A DNA stretch of 64,000 nt from Bin55 sp965205965. GTDB taxonomy: Bacteria > Pseudomonadota > Gammaproteobacteria > Pseudomonadales > Azotimanducaceae. The stretch covers positions 496,001 to 560,000 of the forward strand of contig CBDBHT010000007.1 of NCBI GenBank assembly GCA_965205965.1, read 5' to 3'. Below are positions 17,682 to 26,058 of this stretch, piece by piece; within the stretch, counting starts at the first letter, position 1; each line of letters opens with the position of its first letter. Made by a program: the position numbers and the translations under genes. Under the pieces are notes generated by a model. It was not told the DNA's origin. It made no database searches and saw nothing but the letters and a program-made list of their open reading frames with translations.

Positions 17682-18614
17682 ATGAACAAGAGAGCAGACA
17701 CCATTAGCATAGTCGAATTACTACGAAAATTCCCTGATGATCAAACCTGTATTGACTGGTTAGAACAGACCCGATGGGGCGGAAAGCCTATATGTCCACA
17801 TTGTGGAGCAGACGAGGGACACACCAAACCTCCTAGTAAGCCTGACCATTACTATTGGTGTACTCACTGCCATGATCATTTCACTGTAACCACCAAGACT
17901 GTCATGCACGCCACGAAAACCCCGTTGCAGAACTGGGTTGTAGCTATCTACTCCGTCATGACTGCCCGCAAGGGGGTAAGTGCCATGCAGTTGAGCAAGG
18001 AACTAGGTGTGCAATATCGCACGGCATGGTATATGCTTCACCGCATCCGTGAGGCATGTTCCAATGGCGATTTCAAACTGAATCGCATTGTTGAAGTGGA
18101 TGAAACGTACATTGGCGGCAGGGAAAAGAACAAACATAAGAATAAGCAACTAAGGCAGGGACGCGGGCCAGTCGGTAAACAAGCTGTAATCGGCGCACGA
18201 GAACGAGGAGGCAGCGTGAAGGCAAAGGCAATCAGTAGCACTGATGCTGATACCTTGAAAGGTTTTGTGCATGAGCACATAGAGCCTGGCTCCACTGTTT
18301 ACACTGATGACCACCGAGGCTATATCGGTCTCGATGGTATTTTCTACAACCACAGCACAGTCAAGCATTCGGTGCGTGAATACGTCAACGGCATGATCCA
18401 TACTAATGGGATTGAAAGTGTGTGGGCGGTACTGAAACGCGGGTACACCGGTACCTATCACCATTTCAGCAAGAAGCACCTGCAACGATATGTGGATGAG
18501 TTCACTTTCAGATTGAATCAAGGAAACTGCGAAGTTGACACGATTGATCGCATGGAGGTATTTGCCAAAGGAATCGGCGGCAAACGGATTGCTTACAAGG
18601 ACTTGACGGCGTGA
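17682..18614 (+). CDS. IS1595-family (ISXO2-like) transposase
   Basis: 310 residues. An N-terminal zinc ribbon (CPHCGADEGHTKPPSKPDHY, then WCTHCHDHFTVTTKTVMH) is followed by a helix-turn-helix-like region (VSAMQLSKELGVQYRTAWYM). The catalytic core has VEVDETYIGGREKNKHKN, STVYTDDHRGYIGL and NGMIHTNGIESVWAVLKRGY, giving the D-D-N/E pattern of the family. AGGAG lies 7 bases before ATG 17682. The stop overlaps the methyltransferase GTG by 4 bases (GTGA), so transposase and modification enzyme are probably translated from one message. The gene is complete and is the likely mover of the whole element. Confidence 0.95.
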   Translation: MNKRADTISIVELLRKFPDDQTCIDWLEQTRWGGKPICPHCGADEGHTKPPSKPDHYYWCTHCHDHFTVTTKTVMHATKTPLQNWVVAIYSVMTARKGVSAMQLSKELGVQYRTAWYMLHRIREACSNGDFKLNRIVEVDETYIGGREKNKHKNKQLRQGRGPVGKQAVIGARERGGSVKAKAISSTDADTLKGFVHEHIEPGSTVYTDDHRGYIGLDGIFYNHSTVKHSVREYVNGMIHTNGIESVWAVLKRGYTGTYHHFSKKHLQRYVDEFTFRLNQGNCEVDTIDRMEVFAKGIGGKRIAYKDLTA

Positions 18615-19450
18615 GTACGGAATTAAAACCGGTTCAAGCAAAACAAACGGCAATCGTCTACAAGGGCGATTGTGCGAAAATCATACCAAAAAAGATAGCC
18701 GATGGTTCAGTAGATTTAATCATAACTTCCCCGCCTTACGCAGACCAGAGAAAGGACAACTATGGTGGAGTATGTGCCGATAAGTATGTGGAGTGGATGC
18801 TGCCAAGAACCGAACAGTTAAAGAAATGTTTGAGTCCCACAGGTTCTTTTGTATTGAACATCAAGGAACGCGCCATTAATGGCGAACGCCATACGTATGT
18901 AATCGAACTAATACAGGAAATGCGTGAACAAGGCTGGCGGTGGGTTGAAGAATACTGCTGGCACAAGAAGAACTGCTATCCTGGAAAATGGCCTAACCGG
19001 TTCAGGGATTCATGGGAACGCCTGTTGCACTTCACCAAGAACAATAAGTTCAAAATGAATCAGGATGATGTCCGTGTCCCTATGGGCGACTGGAAGGAAG
19101 CGCGGCTAAAAAACTTATCTGACACGGACAAGATCCGCGATCTTAGTGCAAATGGTAACGGGTTCGGAAAGCGAGTTGCGAATTGGAAAGGCAGGGACTT
19201 GGCCTATCCGACCAACGTGCTTCATATGGCGACTGAATGTGGTAACTCCGGCCATCCAGCATCGTTTCCTGAAAGTCTGCCAGATTGGTTCATTCGTCTT
19301 TTTACTGACCCAGGAGATTTGGTTCTTGATCCATTTGCGGGTGCTGGGACTACCCTAATAGCCGCTTACAAACTGCAAAGATCATCAATAGGCATAGACT
19401 TGGCGGACGACTACTGTAAGTTAATGCGAACACGTTTGGGCAATCAATGA
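18611..19450 (+). CDS. Type II DNA methyltransferase, beta class (N4-cytosine or N6-adenine)
   Basis: 279 residues starting at GTG 18611. The catalytic motif IV is near the N-terminus (DLIITSPPYADQRKDNYGG) and the AdoMet-binding motif I is near the C-terminus (VLDPFAGAGTTLIAAYKL, then SIGIDLADDY), the beta-class order. SPPY is more often seen in N4-cytosine enzymes, but this does not settle the methylated base. A variable middle (GNGFGKRVANWKGRDLAYPT) probably reads the DNA target. It overlaps the transposase stop on one side and the endonuclease ATG on the other (ATGA). Its role would be to protect the host from the adjacent nuclease. Confidence 0.93.
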   Translation: MSTELKPVQAKQTAIVYKGDCAKIIPKKIADGSVDLIITSPPYADQRKDNYGGVCADKYVEWMLPRTEQLKKCLSPTGSFVLNIKERAINGERHTYVIELIQEMREQGWRWVEEYCWHKKNCYPGKWPNRFRDSWERLLHFTKNNKFKMNQDDVRVPMGDWKEARLKNLSDTDKIRDLSANGNGFGKRVANWKGRDLAYPTNVLHMATECGNSGHPASFPESLPDWFIRLFTDPGDLVLDPFAGAGTTLIAAYKLQRSSIGIDLADDYCKLMRTRLGNQ

Positions 19451-20169
19451 ATTACCCTGAATGGTGGGGACAGGTTGAAGCAGAGTTAAATCAGCTTATT
19501 GCTGAATTTGCGAATAGCATCAAGGGCAAGCTGCAAAGCCTGAGCCCTGAAACAATAATCCGAAGGAAAAACCCTTACCTTTTCTGTTTGCGTGCTACGA
19601 ATGACGTTGAGCAGTTTTCGACATCTATTCTTGATGCCTTCCTGTCATCCAGTGAAGAAACCATGTTCGGCGATTTGGTGGAAAAATGCGCTATTAAGAT
19701 ATGCAATCACGCAAAAAATGGGATTAAGTCTACAGCCGAGGGAATTGATATTGAATATACGAGTGGCGACACTAGAACTATCGTCCAAGTTAAATCAGGG
19801 AAGAATTGGGGGAACTCATCGCAACGTAAAAAGATGAAGGATTATTTCACTAAAGCGAGACGTATTTTGCAACAGGGAGGCGATGTACATGTAAGATGTA
19901 TAGAGGGCATATGTTCCGGCAAGGCTATTAAACGCGACATGGGAAACTATTACACTTACGTAGGTTCTGATTTTTGGGAGGAAATCAGCGATTGGAGCGA
20001 TACGTATACAGCATTACTGTATATATTCTCTGAGCACGCGGAAAACGGTTTCCAAGAATTGAAGCAAAAAGCAAACTATGCGATCACAGAGTTTCTTGTC
20101 AAGAATGGGATATCTTTGAGTGGTCAGATTAATTGGCTTAATCTTGTTCGATACGTGAACGGTAAATAA
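19447..20169 (+). CDS. PmeII-family type II restriction endonuclease
   Basis: 240 residues. It resembles the endonuclease family labelled PmeII: IIRRKNPYLFCLRATN, LDAFLSSSEETMFGDLVEK, then the nuclease core with GIDIEYTSGDTRTIVQVKSG and KNWGNSSQRKKMKDYFTKAR. The Asp of GIDIEY and the QVK of IVQVKSG fit a PD-(D/E)xK active site with Gln in place of the acidic residue. A later conserved part is RCIEGICSGKAIKRD..YYTYVGSDFWEEISD. The start ATG overlaps the methyltransferase stop (ATGA), so translation is coupled and the toxin follows its antidote. The recognition site cannot be read from sequence. Confidence 0.88.
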   Translation: MNYPEWWGQVEAELNQLIAEFANSIKGKLQSLSPETIIRRKNPYLFCLRATNDVEQFSTSILDAFLSSSEETMFGDLVEKCAIKICNHAKNGIKSTAEGIDIEYTSGDTRTIVQVKSGKNWGNSSQRKKMKDYFTKARRILQQGGDVHVRCIEGICSGKAIKRDMGNYYTYVGSDFWEEISDWSDTYTALLYIFSEHAENGFQELKQKANYAITEFLVKNGISLSGQINWLNLVRYVNGK

Positions 20170-20174
20170 GACGT

Positions 20175-20357
20175 ATGAAAAAATCAAGATTCAACAAAAA
20201 AGAGTTTGATAAGACAGAGCGCGAACCTGCATCTGAACAGGATTTGGACGATTCCATGCAACAGATTCTCGTTGCACCTGTGTCTGATAGTAAAAGTGAA
20301 AACCGCGAACCCACAAGGAAAGAGCTGAATGAGAAATGGAAGCTGGTTAGGAAATGA
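20175..20357 (+). CDS. Small charged protein, last gene of the R-M transposon
   Basis: 60 residues, rich in Lys, Glu, Asp and Ser, with no hydrophobic core: MKKSRFNKKEFDKTEREPAS, then EPTRKELNEKWKLVRK. It starts 5 bases after the endonuclease stop and ends 8 bases before the right inverted repeat. Spacing suggests it belongs to the same operon. I do not recognise it. It may be an unstructured regulator or accessory peptide, or possibly not a real gene. Confidence 0.5.
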   Translation: MKKSRFNKKEFDKTEREPASEQDLDDSMQQILVAPVSDSKSENREPTRKELNEKWKLVRK

Positions 20358-20364
20358 CGGCTAC

Positions 20365-20387
20365 ACGGATTTTGCTACATAAGTCCC
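20365..20387. repeat. Right terminal inverted repeat of the R-M transposon
   Basis: 23 bases ending GATTTTGCTACATAAGTCCC, the exact reverse complement of 16986-17008. It is followed by TAATATTT, the second copy of the 8-bp target duplication. Confidence 0.95.
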
Positions 20388-20696
20388 TAATATTTGTATA
20401 ATGTTGTACTTGTCATTAGATTGCTACCCGTCTATACTCACCAAACATATCTATTGATTCGTTGGTGGGATGTATTCTATGCGCAACATTCGAGTTTCGA
20501 TCTGTTCGTACTGGCTGAATCCCTTCGAAGAACCATCGGCTGAAGCCTGTGGCCGCGTTGCGCTTGAGAATCGAAAGCAATCTACCTATTCCACTCCGGA
20601 AAACATAACGGGATGCACCGGCCCAGAAAGTCCCTCAGTCGGAAGCTACCGTAAGTAAAAATCGGATTTTATATTTTATATGAGGAGATTCCCACG
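20388..20696. other. Right half of the target palindrome, then a gap
   Basis: 20388-20411 completes the hairpin begun at 16953. The rest shows no recognisable gene; a 62-codon frame at 20470-20658 looks random. GAGGAG at 20680-20685 may serve the ATG at 20697. Confidence 0.5.
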
Positions 20697-21407
20697 ATGG
20701 AAATTTGTGACGGGTATTCCCAATCAAGTGCCCCAAGAGGACTGTTAAAGCCAAACAGGAGACGCAGCCAACACCCGGAAAACAGAAGAAAGGGAGGCAG
20801 GGTACTATGCTCTATCCCTCCCCTACTAAACTTCCTTGGCGAGAAGCCGCCCTTACGCCACACAAACGGCTATTCGATAGCCGAAATTCTGTTGGTGTTC
20901 GGCATCATTGCGGGCGTGCTAATCGGCGTGTGGGCCATGTACACCATGCTCGGGGACAAATCCGACGCACAGACGGCTGCAGCCGAAATCCAGATGCTGC
21001 AGAGGGCCGCAACTGAGTACAAGCATACCCCGGGGAATGATAACAAATACACCGGTGCCACCTTGATCAGTAATCTGAAGCCATACTTGGGTCAGGGCGG
21101 GCTGTCCGACGGACAGAATATTTTCGGAGCGACTGTTGGTATTACACCGGTAAATAGTGATCAAGATCTGAGGGTGTCCTATCCAGGAGTTCGGGACCTC
21201 GACATCTGTCGGCAGGTTCTCAACTATTTTGGAAAGATTAACTCAACTGATACGGAGGACCTGGGCATGAACGTAACCATATCGGCGATCAGTATTTCCA
21301 AAGGGAACACCATTTCAGGATACGTAGGAGGCACGAATTCAACGGATACGGGGTGCAGGGGAAATCCGAGTACAAAAGATTACACTTTGAGTGTCCTCAT
21401 TGATTGA
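20697..21407 (+). CDS. Type IV pilin-like protein, copy 1
   Basis: The class III prepilin motif is G|YSIAEILLVFGIIAGVLIG, with cleavage expected before Y and a long hydrophobic helix. After it come AEIQMLQRAATEYK and a globular domain with two cysteines near VRDLDICRQVL and TGCRGNP. This matches type IV pilins or minor pilins assembled by a PilB/PilC-type machine, none of which is in the window. The frame starts at ATG 20697, giving an unusually long 65-residue leader. Another start, ATG 20807, has a GGAGG upstream and encodes a short leader of normal size, but in a different frame, so a frameshift near 20865 is possible. A second copy lies at 36054-36660. Confidence 0.8.
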   Translation: MEICDGYSQSSAPRGLLKPNRRRSQHPENRRKGGRVLCSIPPLLNFLGEKPPLRHTNGYSIAEILLVFGIIAGVLIGVWAMYTMLGDKSDAQTAAAEIQMLQRAATEYKHTPGNDNKYTGATLISNLKPYLGQGGLSDGQNIFGATVGITPVNSDQDLRVSYPGVRDLDICRQVLNYFGKINSTDTEDLGMNVTISAISISKGNTISGYVGGTNSTDTGCRGNPSTKDYTLSVLID

Positions 21408-21725
21408 GTAGATACGCTTGGTGCTGGATTTCGTTGCTTCACAAATTGGAGTGAAGTTATGAAGTTAGTAGCGAGGTCCAAAATTGCGCCGGGTATGATA
21501 TCGAATCAGTACCGTGCGGCGGGGTGATAAAAGGAAGGAAGAGGGTCCCTTGTTGTTCCGTTGGTGGTATCGCTGCTTGCCGGACCTCTTATAGAACGAA
21601 ACCGTGCGATTGTTCTTGTGGACGGCACGACATTGTTCTGAGCGTGAACACGCTCTCGTTCTTCGTTTCAAACCAGCCCAGCAACGCGGTACAACATGGC
21701 CATACTTTGAAAGCATGCATTATTC
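21408..21725. other. Gap between the pilin gene and zapE
   Basis: The two genes converge on this stretch. I see no gene, no clear hairpin terminator and no repeat shared with the rest of the window. Confidence 0.5.
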
Positions 21726-22901
21726 TTAAGATTGATGTTCGCATGCAAGGTACCGCTCAGACTGCATCTCAACGATACGGCTCTTGGTACGCACAAATTC
21801 CGTTTTATGCAGACTACCCGTATACAGCTCGTCAGGCAAAGCATGTGCATGCAAAACTAAGTTTACATGATGGTCATACAGGACGTCCACTAAAGATATA
21901 AATCGTCGAACTTGGTTCTCTAACGTATTATTCATTACCGGTACGTCATAGATCACTACTGTGTGGAACAGGCGCGAGAGTTCAAGATAATCGTCCGCGC
22001 TTCGAGGTCCGTCGCACAATTCTTTGAAACTGAATGCCGCCGCGCCATCGCCGGTATATTGAGCGTTGATGATCCTATCGTTGATGGTTAGACCAGAATT
22101 AATCGTTATATTATCGTCCGAGAGAGCTTTAATTTCCGCTTTGATCGCATCTAAAGCAGCATTCGTGCTCACGTGGTACAGTTCATGCTTGCGTAGCAAC
22201 TCCATTCGGTAATCCGTTGTACCACGCATCTCAAAAACTAGTGTATTTCTTTTTATTAAATCGATGGCGGGTAAAAATTGACGTCGTTGAAGTCCGTTCT
22301 CGTAGAGATTATCTGGTGCAACATTGGATGTGACAACTAAAACGGTCCCGTTATCAATCAAGCCCTCAAGTAATTGAGCCAAGATCATTGCATCCCCGAT
22401 ATCAGATACGAAAAACTCATCGAAACATAGAACTCTTGCTTGTTCGTGAAAAGATTTTGCAATTTTTTGTAAAGGGTTGGGGATTCCAGACAGCTTTTTC
22501 AGCTCATCATGTATGTACCGCATGAAACGATGAAAGTGCAGCCGTCTCTTAGCATGAAGTGGGAGCACCTCGAAAAATAAATCCATCAAATACGTTTTGC
22601 CTCGACCGACATTACCCCACAAATAGAGGCCTTTCACCGTGTGTCGACGCAAGCCCAGCACTCGCCGAAGCCAATTCGAGACGTCCACATGGGGTTCTGA
22701 ATCGTTTACAAGATCATGTAGGAGTGCATCAAGCAAAACGGCAACTTGTCGTTGCGCCGGATCGTCTTGAAATCCACGACGCACATGTTCGTCGTGCTTC
22801 TTCATCAAAACGAAATCTCGTTTGTGGTCTCGATATGCAATCATGAGACCTGTCTTTATGATGCGGTATATCACGTTTGAAGGTTTACATGGCATTCTCA
22901 C
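21726..22901 (-). CDS. zapE: Cell division protein ZapE (AFG1-like ATPase)
   Basis: A P-loop ATPase of the AFG1/ZapE family. Walker A is KGLYLWGNVGRGKTYLMDLF, followed by RLHFHRFMRYIHDEL, Walker B ARVLCFDEFFVSDIGDAMIL and the sensor region VLVVTSNVAPDNLYENGLQR. In E. coli ZapE binds FtsZ at the division site and acts under stress. The frame opens at GTG 22901 with ATGs at 22895 and 22844; the family homology (FQDDPAQRQVAVLLDAL) begins later, so the exact start is open. It runs to about 390 residues against the usual ~370. The gene seems intact. It is preceded on its strand by a gene-poor gap and then murA. Confidence 0.92.
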   Translation of the reverse strand: MRMPCKPSNVIYRIIKTGLMIAYRDHKRDFVLMKKHDEHVRRGFQDDPAQRQVAVLLDALLHDLVNDSEPHVDVSNWLRRVLGLRRHTVKGLYLWGNVGRGKTYLMDLFFEVLPLHAKRRLHFHRFMRYIHDELKKLSGIPNPLQKIAKSFHEQARVLCFDEFFVSDIGDAMILAQLLEGLIDNGTVLVVTSNVAPDNLYENGLQRRQFLPAIDLIKRNTLVFEMRGTTDYRMELLRKHELYHVSTNAALDAIKAEIKALSDDNITINSGLTINDRIINAQYTGDGAAAFSFKELCDGPRSADDYLELSRLFHTVVIYDVPVMNNTLENQVRRFISLVDVLYDHHVNLVLHAHALPDELYTGSLHKTEFVRTKSRIVEMQSERYLACEHQS

Positions 22902-23282
22902 CGCAATTACGGACCTAAACTCGCTTTGCCCGCGCAGTCCGTCGTCAATTTCTCGTCATCTAGTATCGTCATCGTGACGTGGCTAAGTGAGGTGAATTCC
23001 TCAACGGTGCTCAGTGCTCTTCGGTCCGCACCTCTTGGTTGCCCATACGTTGTTTTTATTACGTCTGCGCCAATACGAAAGCCTATAATGCTATTGACCA
23101 ACACGTGACCGGGGCGTTCAGCGTTCTAGAGCCGCGACATCGTCCTTGCGGTGGTGAAGGTTCCAGTATGTCTCGAACCTCAACTCAATCGTCATGCCAT
23201 CTCCACAGTTACCTATCCAGTAATTCGGTAATGCGTTATTGGTGTAGTATCAGGCGACGATTTTATCGTCACATGAATTCAG
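22902..23282. other. Gap between zapE and murA
   Basis: A 65-codon minus-strand frame (22907-23104) with VNSIIGFRIGADVIKTTYG could be a gene fragment, but I do not recognise it. hisG, a frequent neighbour of murA, is not visible here. Confidence 0.4.
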
Positions 23283-24551
23283 TCATGACGAATGCACTCG
23301 TGATATGTCGGCACCAAGCTTCTGTAATTTTTCTTCGGTGCGCTCGTAACCTCGATCAATGTGGTAAATACGGTCTACGACAGTTTCACCTTTCGCAATC
23401 AACCCTCCAATCACCAAGCACGAAGACGCACGAAGGTCCGTAGCCATAACATTAGCTCCGCTTAAACTCTCAACACCGCGGACTTCAGCGATGGATTCGC
23501 CATTGATGGATATGTCAGCACCTAGCCTCACCAATTCCTGCACATGCATAAAACGGTTTTCAAAAATCGTCTCAGTGATTGTGCTATGTCCGTCTGCAAT
23601 GCTGTTTAGGATCATAAACTGTGCTTGCATGTCGGTTGGTATTCCTGGATATGGCTCCGTACGAATATCTACTGCTTTCGGCCTCCGACCACGAGCGTCA
23701 ATGAAAACATTGTCATTCTCAATCGTCACGTCAGCACCGAATTCGCGGAGTTTCTGAATCGTTGCGCCGCAGAACGCTGCACCAGCCGTCGTCAATCGAG
23801 CGGAACCTCGCGACGCGGTGACGGCCACCATGTACGTTCCCGCCTCAATACGATCCGGCATAACGACGTATTCACAACCATGCAGATCTTTAACACCATC
23901 TACCGTCAATAAACGCGTACCGATACCACTGATGCGCGCACCCATGCGAACCAAGCACTGGGCGAGATCGCAAACTTCCGGCTCTTGTGCAGCGTTATTA
24001 ATTTCCGTGGTACCTTCCGCAAGTACCGCTGCCATCAATACATTCTGTGTTGCACCCACTGAATTTATATCTAGCAATATTCGAGTACCGTGCAACCGAC
24101 CTTTAGATCTGGCGCATACATAACCATCATTCAATTCAATGTCTGCTCCTAACAACGAAAATGCTTTTAAGTGTTGATCAACGGGACGTGATCCGATAGC
24201 ACAACCTCCTGGCAAAGAAACCTCGGCACAGCCGTGTCGACCGAGCATCGCTCCCATTACTAGAAAGGACGCACGCATGGTTTTCACTAGATTGTATGGG
24301 GCGCGAAATCTCTTGATCCCGCACATATCAATCTCAACCGACATACGTTCATCGACGGTTACCTTTCCACCCAGCGTTCCCAGCAATTCGATCATCGTGG
24401 TCACGTCGCGTAAGTGAGGTATGTTGTTGATGCGCACGGGGCCACTAGGCAGTATTGATGCCGCCAAGATCGGCAAGCTAGAGTTCTTTGACCCCGATAT
24501 CGGGATTGACCCATTTAACGGTGTGCCGCCGCGGATATAGAGTTTGTCCAA
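23283..24551 (-). CDS. murA: UDP-N-acetylglucosamine 1-carboxyvinyltransferase
   Basis: MurA joins phosphoenolpyruvate to UDP-GlcNAc, the first committed step of peptidoglycan synthesis, in the cytoplasm. The 422-residue protein has the N-terminal ISGSKNSSLPILAASIL, the active-site loop GRHGCAEVSLPGGCAIG with the catalytic Cys (the residue attacked by fosfomycin), and RPVDQHLKAFSLLGADI. C-terminal blocks FENRFMHVQELVRLGADI and DLRASSCLVIGGL are also present. Length and motifs are normal. It follows ibaG by 14 bases on the same strand, the usual order in Gammaproteobacteria. Confidence 0.97.
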   Translation of the reverse strand: MDKLYIRGGTPLNGSIPISGSKNSSLPILAASILPSGPVRINNIPHLRDVTTMIELLGTLGGKVTVDERMSVEIDMCGIKRFRAPYNLVKTMRASFLVMGAMLGRHGCAEVSLPGGCAIGSRPVDQHLKAFSLLGADIELNDGYVCARSKGRLHGTRILLDINSVGATQNVLMAAVLAEGTTEINNAAQEPEVCDLAQCLVRMGARISGIGTRLLTVDGVKDLHGCEYVVMPDRIEAGTYMVAVTASRGSARLTTAGAAFCGATIQKLREFGADVTIENDNVFIDARGRRPKAVDIRTEPYPGIPTDMQAQFMILNSIADGHSTITETIFENRFMHVQELVRLGADISINGESIAEVRGVESLSGANVMATDLRASSCLVIGGLIAKGETVVDRIYHIDRGYERTEEKLQKLGADISRVHSS

Positions 24552-24565
24552 AGCACAACCTCGAA

Positions 24566-24808
24566 TTAAATCTCGTCGGGTGTTTTCGCTTCGATTGAGA
24601 TCGCGTGGATCTCACCAGAAGCTAGCCATTTGTTAATACACGCGTATACACGCTGCTGCCGTTTGACTGCATTTAGTCCATGGAACAATGAAGATATGAC
24701 GCGTATCGTGAGTCGGTTTCCTTCGATCATCAAGTTCACTTCTCCATCGTCGAATGCTGACTCGACTTTTGTCCTAATTTCGTTTTCCAGCAACTTATCA
24801 AGCTCCAA
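24566..24808 (-). CDS. ibaG: BolA/IbaG-family protein
   Basis: 80 residues with the BolA fold signature: a helix-strand start (IRTKVESAFDDGEVNLMIEG), a central loop where BolA proteins usually carry the ligand residues, and the C-terminal FHGLNAVKRQQRVYACINKW with IHAISIEAKTPDE. IbaG partners monothiol glutaredoxins in iron-sulfur cluster handling and acid response. It is placed directly ahead of murA, as in E. coli. The mlaBCDEF genes that normally precede it are absent: the next gene upstream is the divergent yrbG. Confidence 0.88.
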   Translation of the reverse strand: MELDKLLENEIRTKVESAFDDGEVNLMIEGNRLTIRVISSLFHGLNAVKRQQRVYACINKWLASGEIHAISIEAKTPDEI

Positions 24809-25097
24809 ACATTACCAACAGATGATCAGAATAACTGTTTATATCGAACTCTTAGCCAGTGACGAATCAGAATATGTCGTAGAAAGTCAGTATCAGGCAC
24901 AAAGACTGATTTCGCAATGCAGAAACTGATCACAAATTCCACGATATGAACTCTTTGATCCATCCATGGCGGGAAGATTTTGGAACGGTTCGTACCGTAA
25001 TGTGAAACGGGCATGACACTAATCCATACAACAGATGAATGAAATGCCGTCGAATACAATGCAACATCACTTCTTAACTATCCACCATCGTTAACGA
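24809..25097. other. Divergent gap between ibaG and yrbG, mla genes missing
   Basis: In E. coli the mlaFEDCB genes lie between these two genes. Here 289 bases remain and none of the frames resembles Mla proteins. Promoters for both directions must lie here, but I cannot pick them confidently. Confidence 0.5.
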
Positions 25098-26054
25098 ATG
25101 CTGACACCGTTCATACTTTTGTCTGGTTTGGTCGCCCTTGTTTGGAGCGCAGACCGATTCGTGGCGGGAGCGGCCGCCACTGGCAAAAATCTTGGGATTT
25201 CCAAACTTCTCATCGGTTTGACAATTGTATCCATCGGCACGTCGGCTCCTGAAATATGTGTTGCAATTGTCGATTCCATCGAAGGTCTTCCATACATCGC
25301 GATAGGGAACGCCATTGGATCGAACACCTGTAATACCGGTCTCGTGCTAGGAATCACCGCGATGATCACCCCTCTTCCTTTCGCAAAATCGACGCTACGT
25401 GTTGAGCTTCCTTGGTTGATTGGAGTAACGCTACTTACGGGCATATGCCTTTTCGATCTTCATCTGGGTACCATTGATGGGATCATCTTCATTGTCATTC
25501 TTCTAACGATAATGGTATGGCTAGTCCGCGGCGCGAGGAGGGATGGTCACCTTTCCGAGAACCTTAAAGAGGAGTTGGATGGAATCCCAGCTCTTCCCCG
25601 GGCAAAGGGTGTATTTTGGTTAATCGTTGGTTTAGTGATTCTGATTTGCTCGGCCCACGCCGTCGTCTATAGTGCTGAAAAAATAGCACTCGCCATTGGG
25701 GTTGACGAGATGCTAATTGGCCTCACACTGGTTGCCGTCGGCACGAGTCTCCCTGAGTTAGCCGCAACGGTGACTGCGGCTGTCAAAGGTCATGTAGAGA
25801 TTGCTATCGGAAACGTCGTGGGTTCCAACGTACTCAACATACTTGCAGTACTTTCGCTACCGGCACTGATCCAACCCAGTGAACTCGACCACTTGTTCTT
25901 GTGGCGCGATTATGGCGTTATGCTCGCGCTGACAACCCTTCTAGCTTTCTTTGCTTACGGAATCGGCTCGAAGAGAGTCATCACGAGATTTGAGGGATCT
26001 ATATTTCTTGTTTCCTTTATTGCGTACTATGTGCTGCTTTACTATCAAATGTAA
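25098..26054 (+). CDS. yrbG: Calcium/sodium antiporter, CaCA family (YrbG)
   Basis: 318 residues with about ten hydrophobic segments and the two inverted alpha-repeat motifs of K+-independent Ca2+/Na+ exchangers: VSIGTSAPEICVAIVDSI with AIGNAIGSNTCNTG, and AVGTSLPELAATVTAAV with AIGNVVGSNVLNIL. The acidic residue of each GTS.PE motif binds the cation. It sits in the inner membrane. In relatives the gene heads the yrbG-kdsD-kdsC-lpt cluster; here kdsC follows after 4 bases, so kdsD has been lost from this place. Confidence 0.93.
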   Translation: MLTPFILLSGLVALVWSADRFVAGAAATGKNLGISKLLIGLTIVSIGTSAPEICVAIVDSIEGLPYIAIGNAIGSNTCNTGLVLGITAMITPLPFAKSTLRVELPWLIGVTLLTGICLFDLHLGTIDGIIFIVILLTIMVWLVRGARRDGHLSENLKEELDGIPALPRAKGVFWLIVGLVILICSAHAVVYSAEKIALAIGVDEMLIGLTLVAVGTSLPELAATVTAAVKGHVEIAIGNVVGSNVLNILAVLSLPALIQPSELDHLFLWRDYGVMLALTTLLAFFAYGIGSKRVITRFEGSIFLVSFIAYYVLLYYQM

Positions 26055-26058
26055 GCAC

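Larger units (their letters stand above)
16986..20387 (+). mobile_element. Complete IS1595-family transposon carrying a type II restriction-modification system
   Basis: The element is 3402 bp long. Its ends are perfect 23-bp inverted repeats (16986-17008 and 20365-20387, starting GGGACTTATGTAGCAAAATC). Both flanks carry the same 8-bp direct repeat TAATATTT (16978-16985 and 20388-20395), the duplication length known for IS1595. Inside are two small genes, the ISXO2-type transposase, a DNA methyltransferase, a PmeII-like endonuclease and a small charged protein. Transposase, methyltransferase and endonuclease genes overlap by 4 bases each. Every gene looks uninterrupted, unlike nearly all other mobile DNA in this window, so the insertion seems recent. 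IS1595 members with passenger genes are known as a class. Confidence 0.93.
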
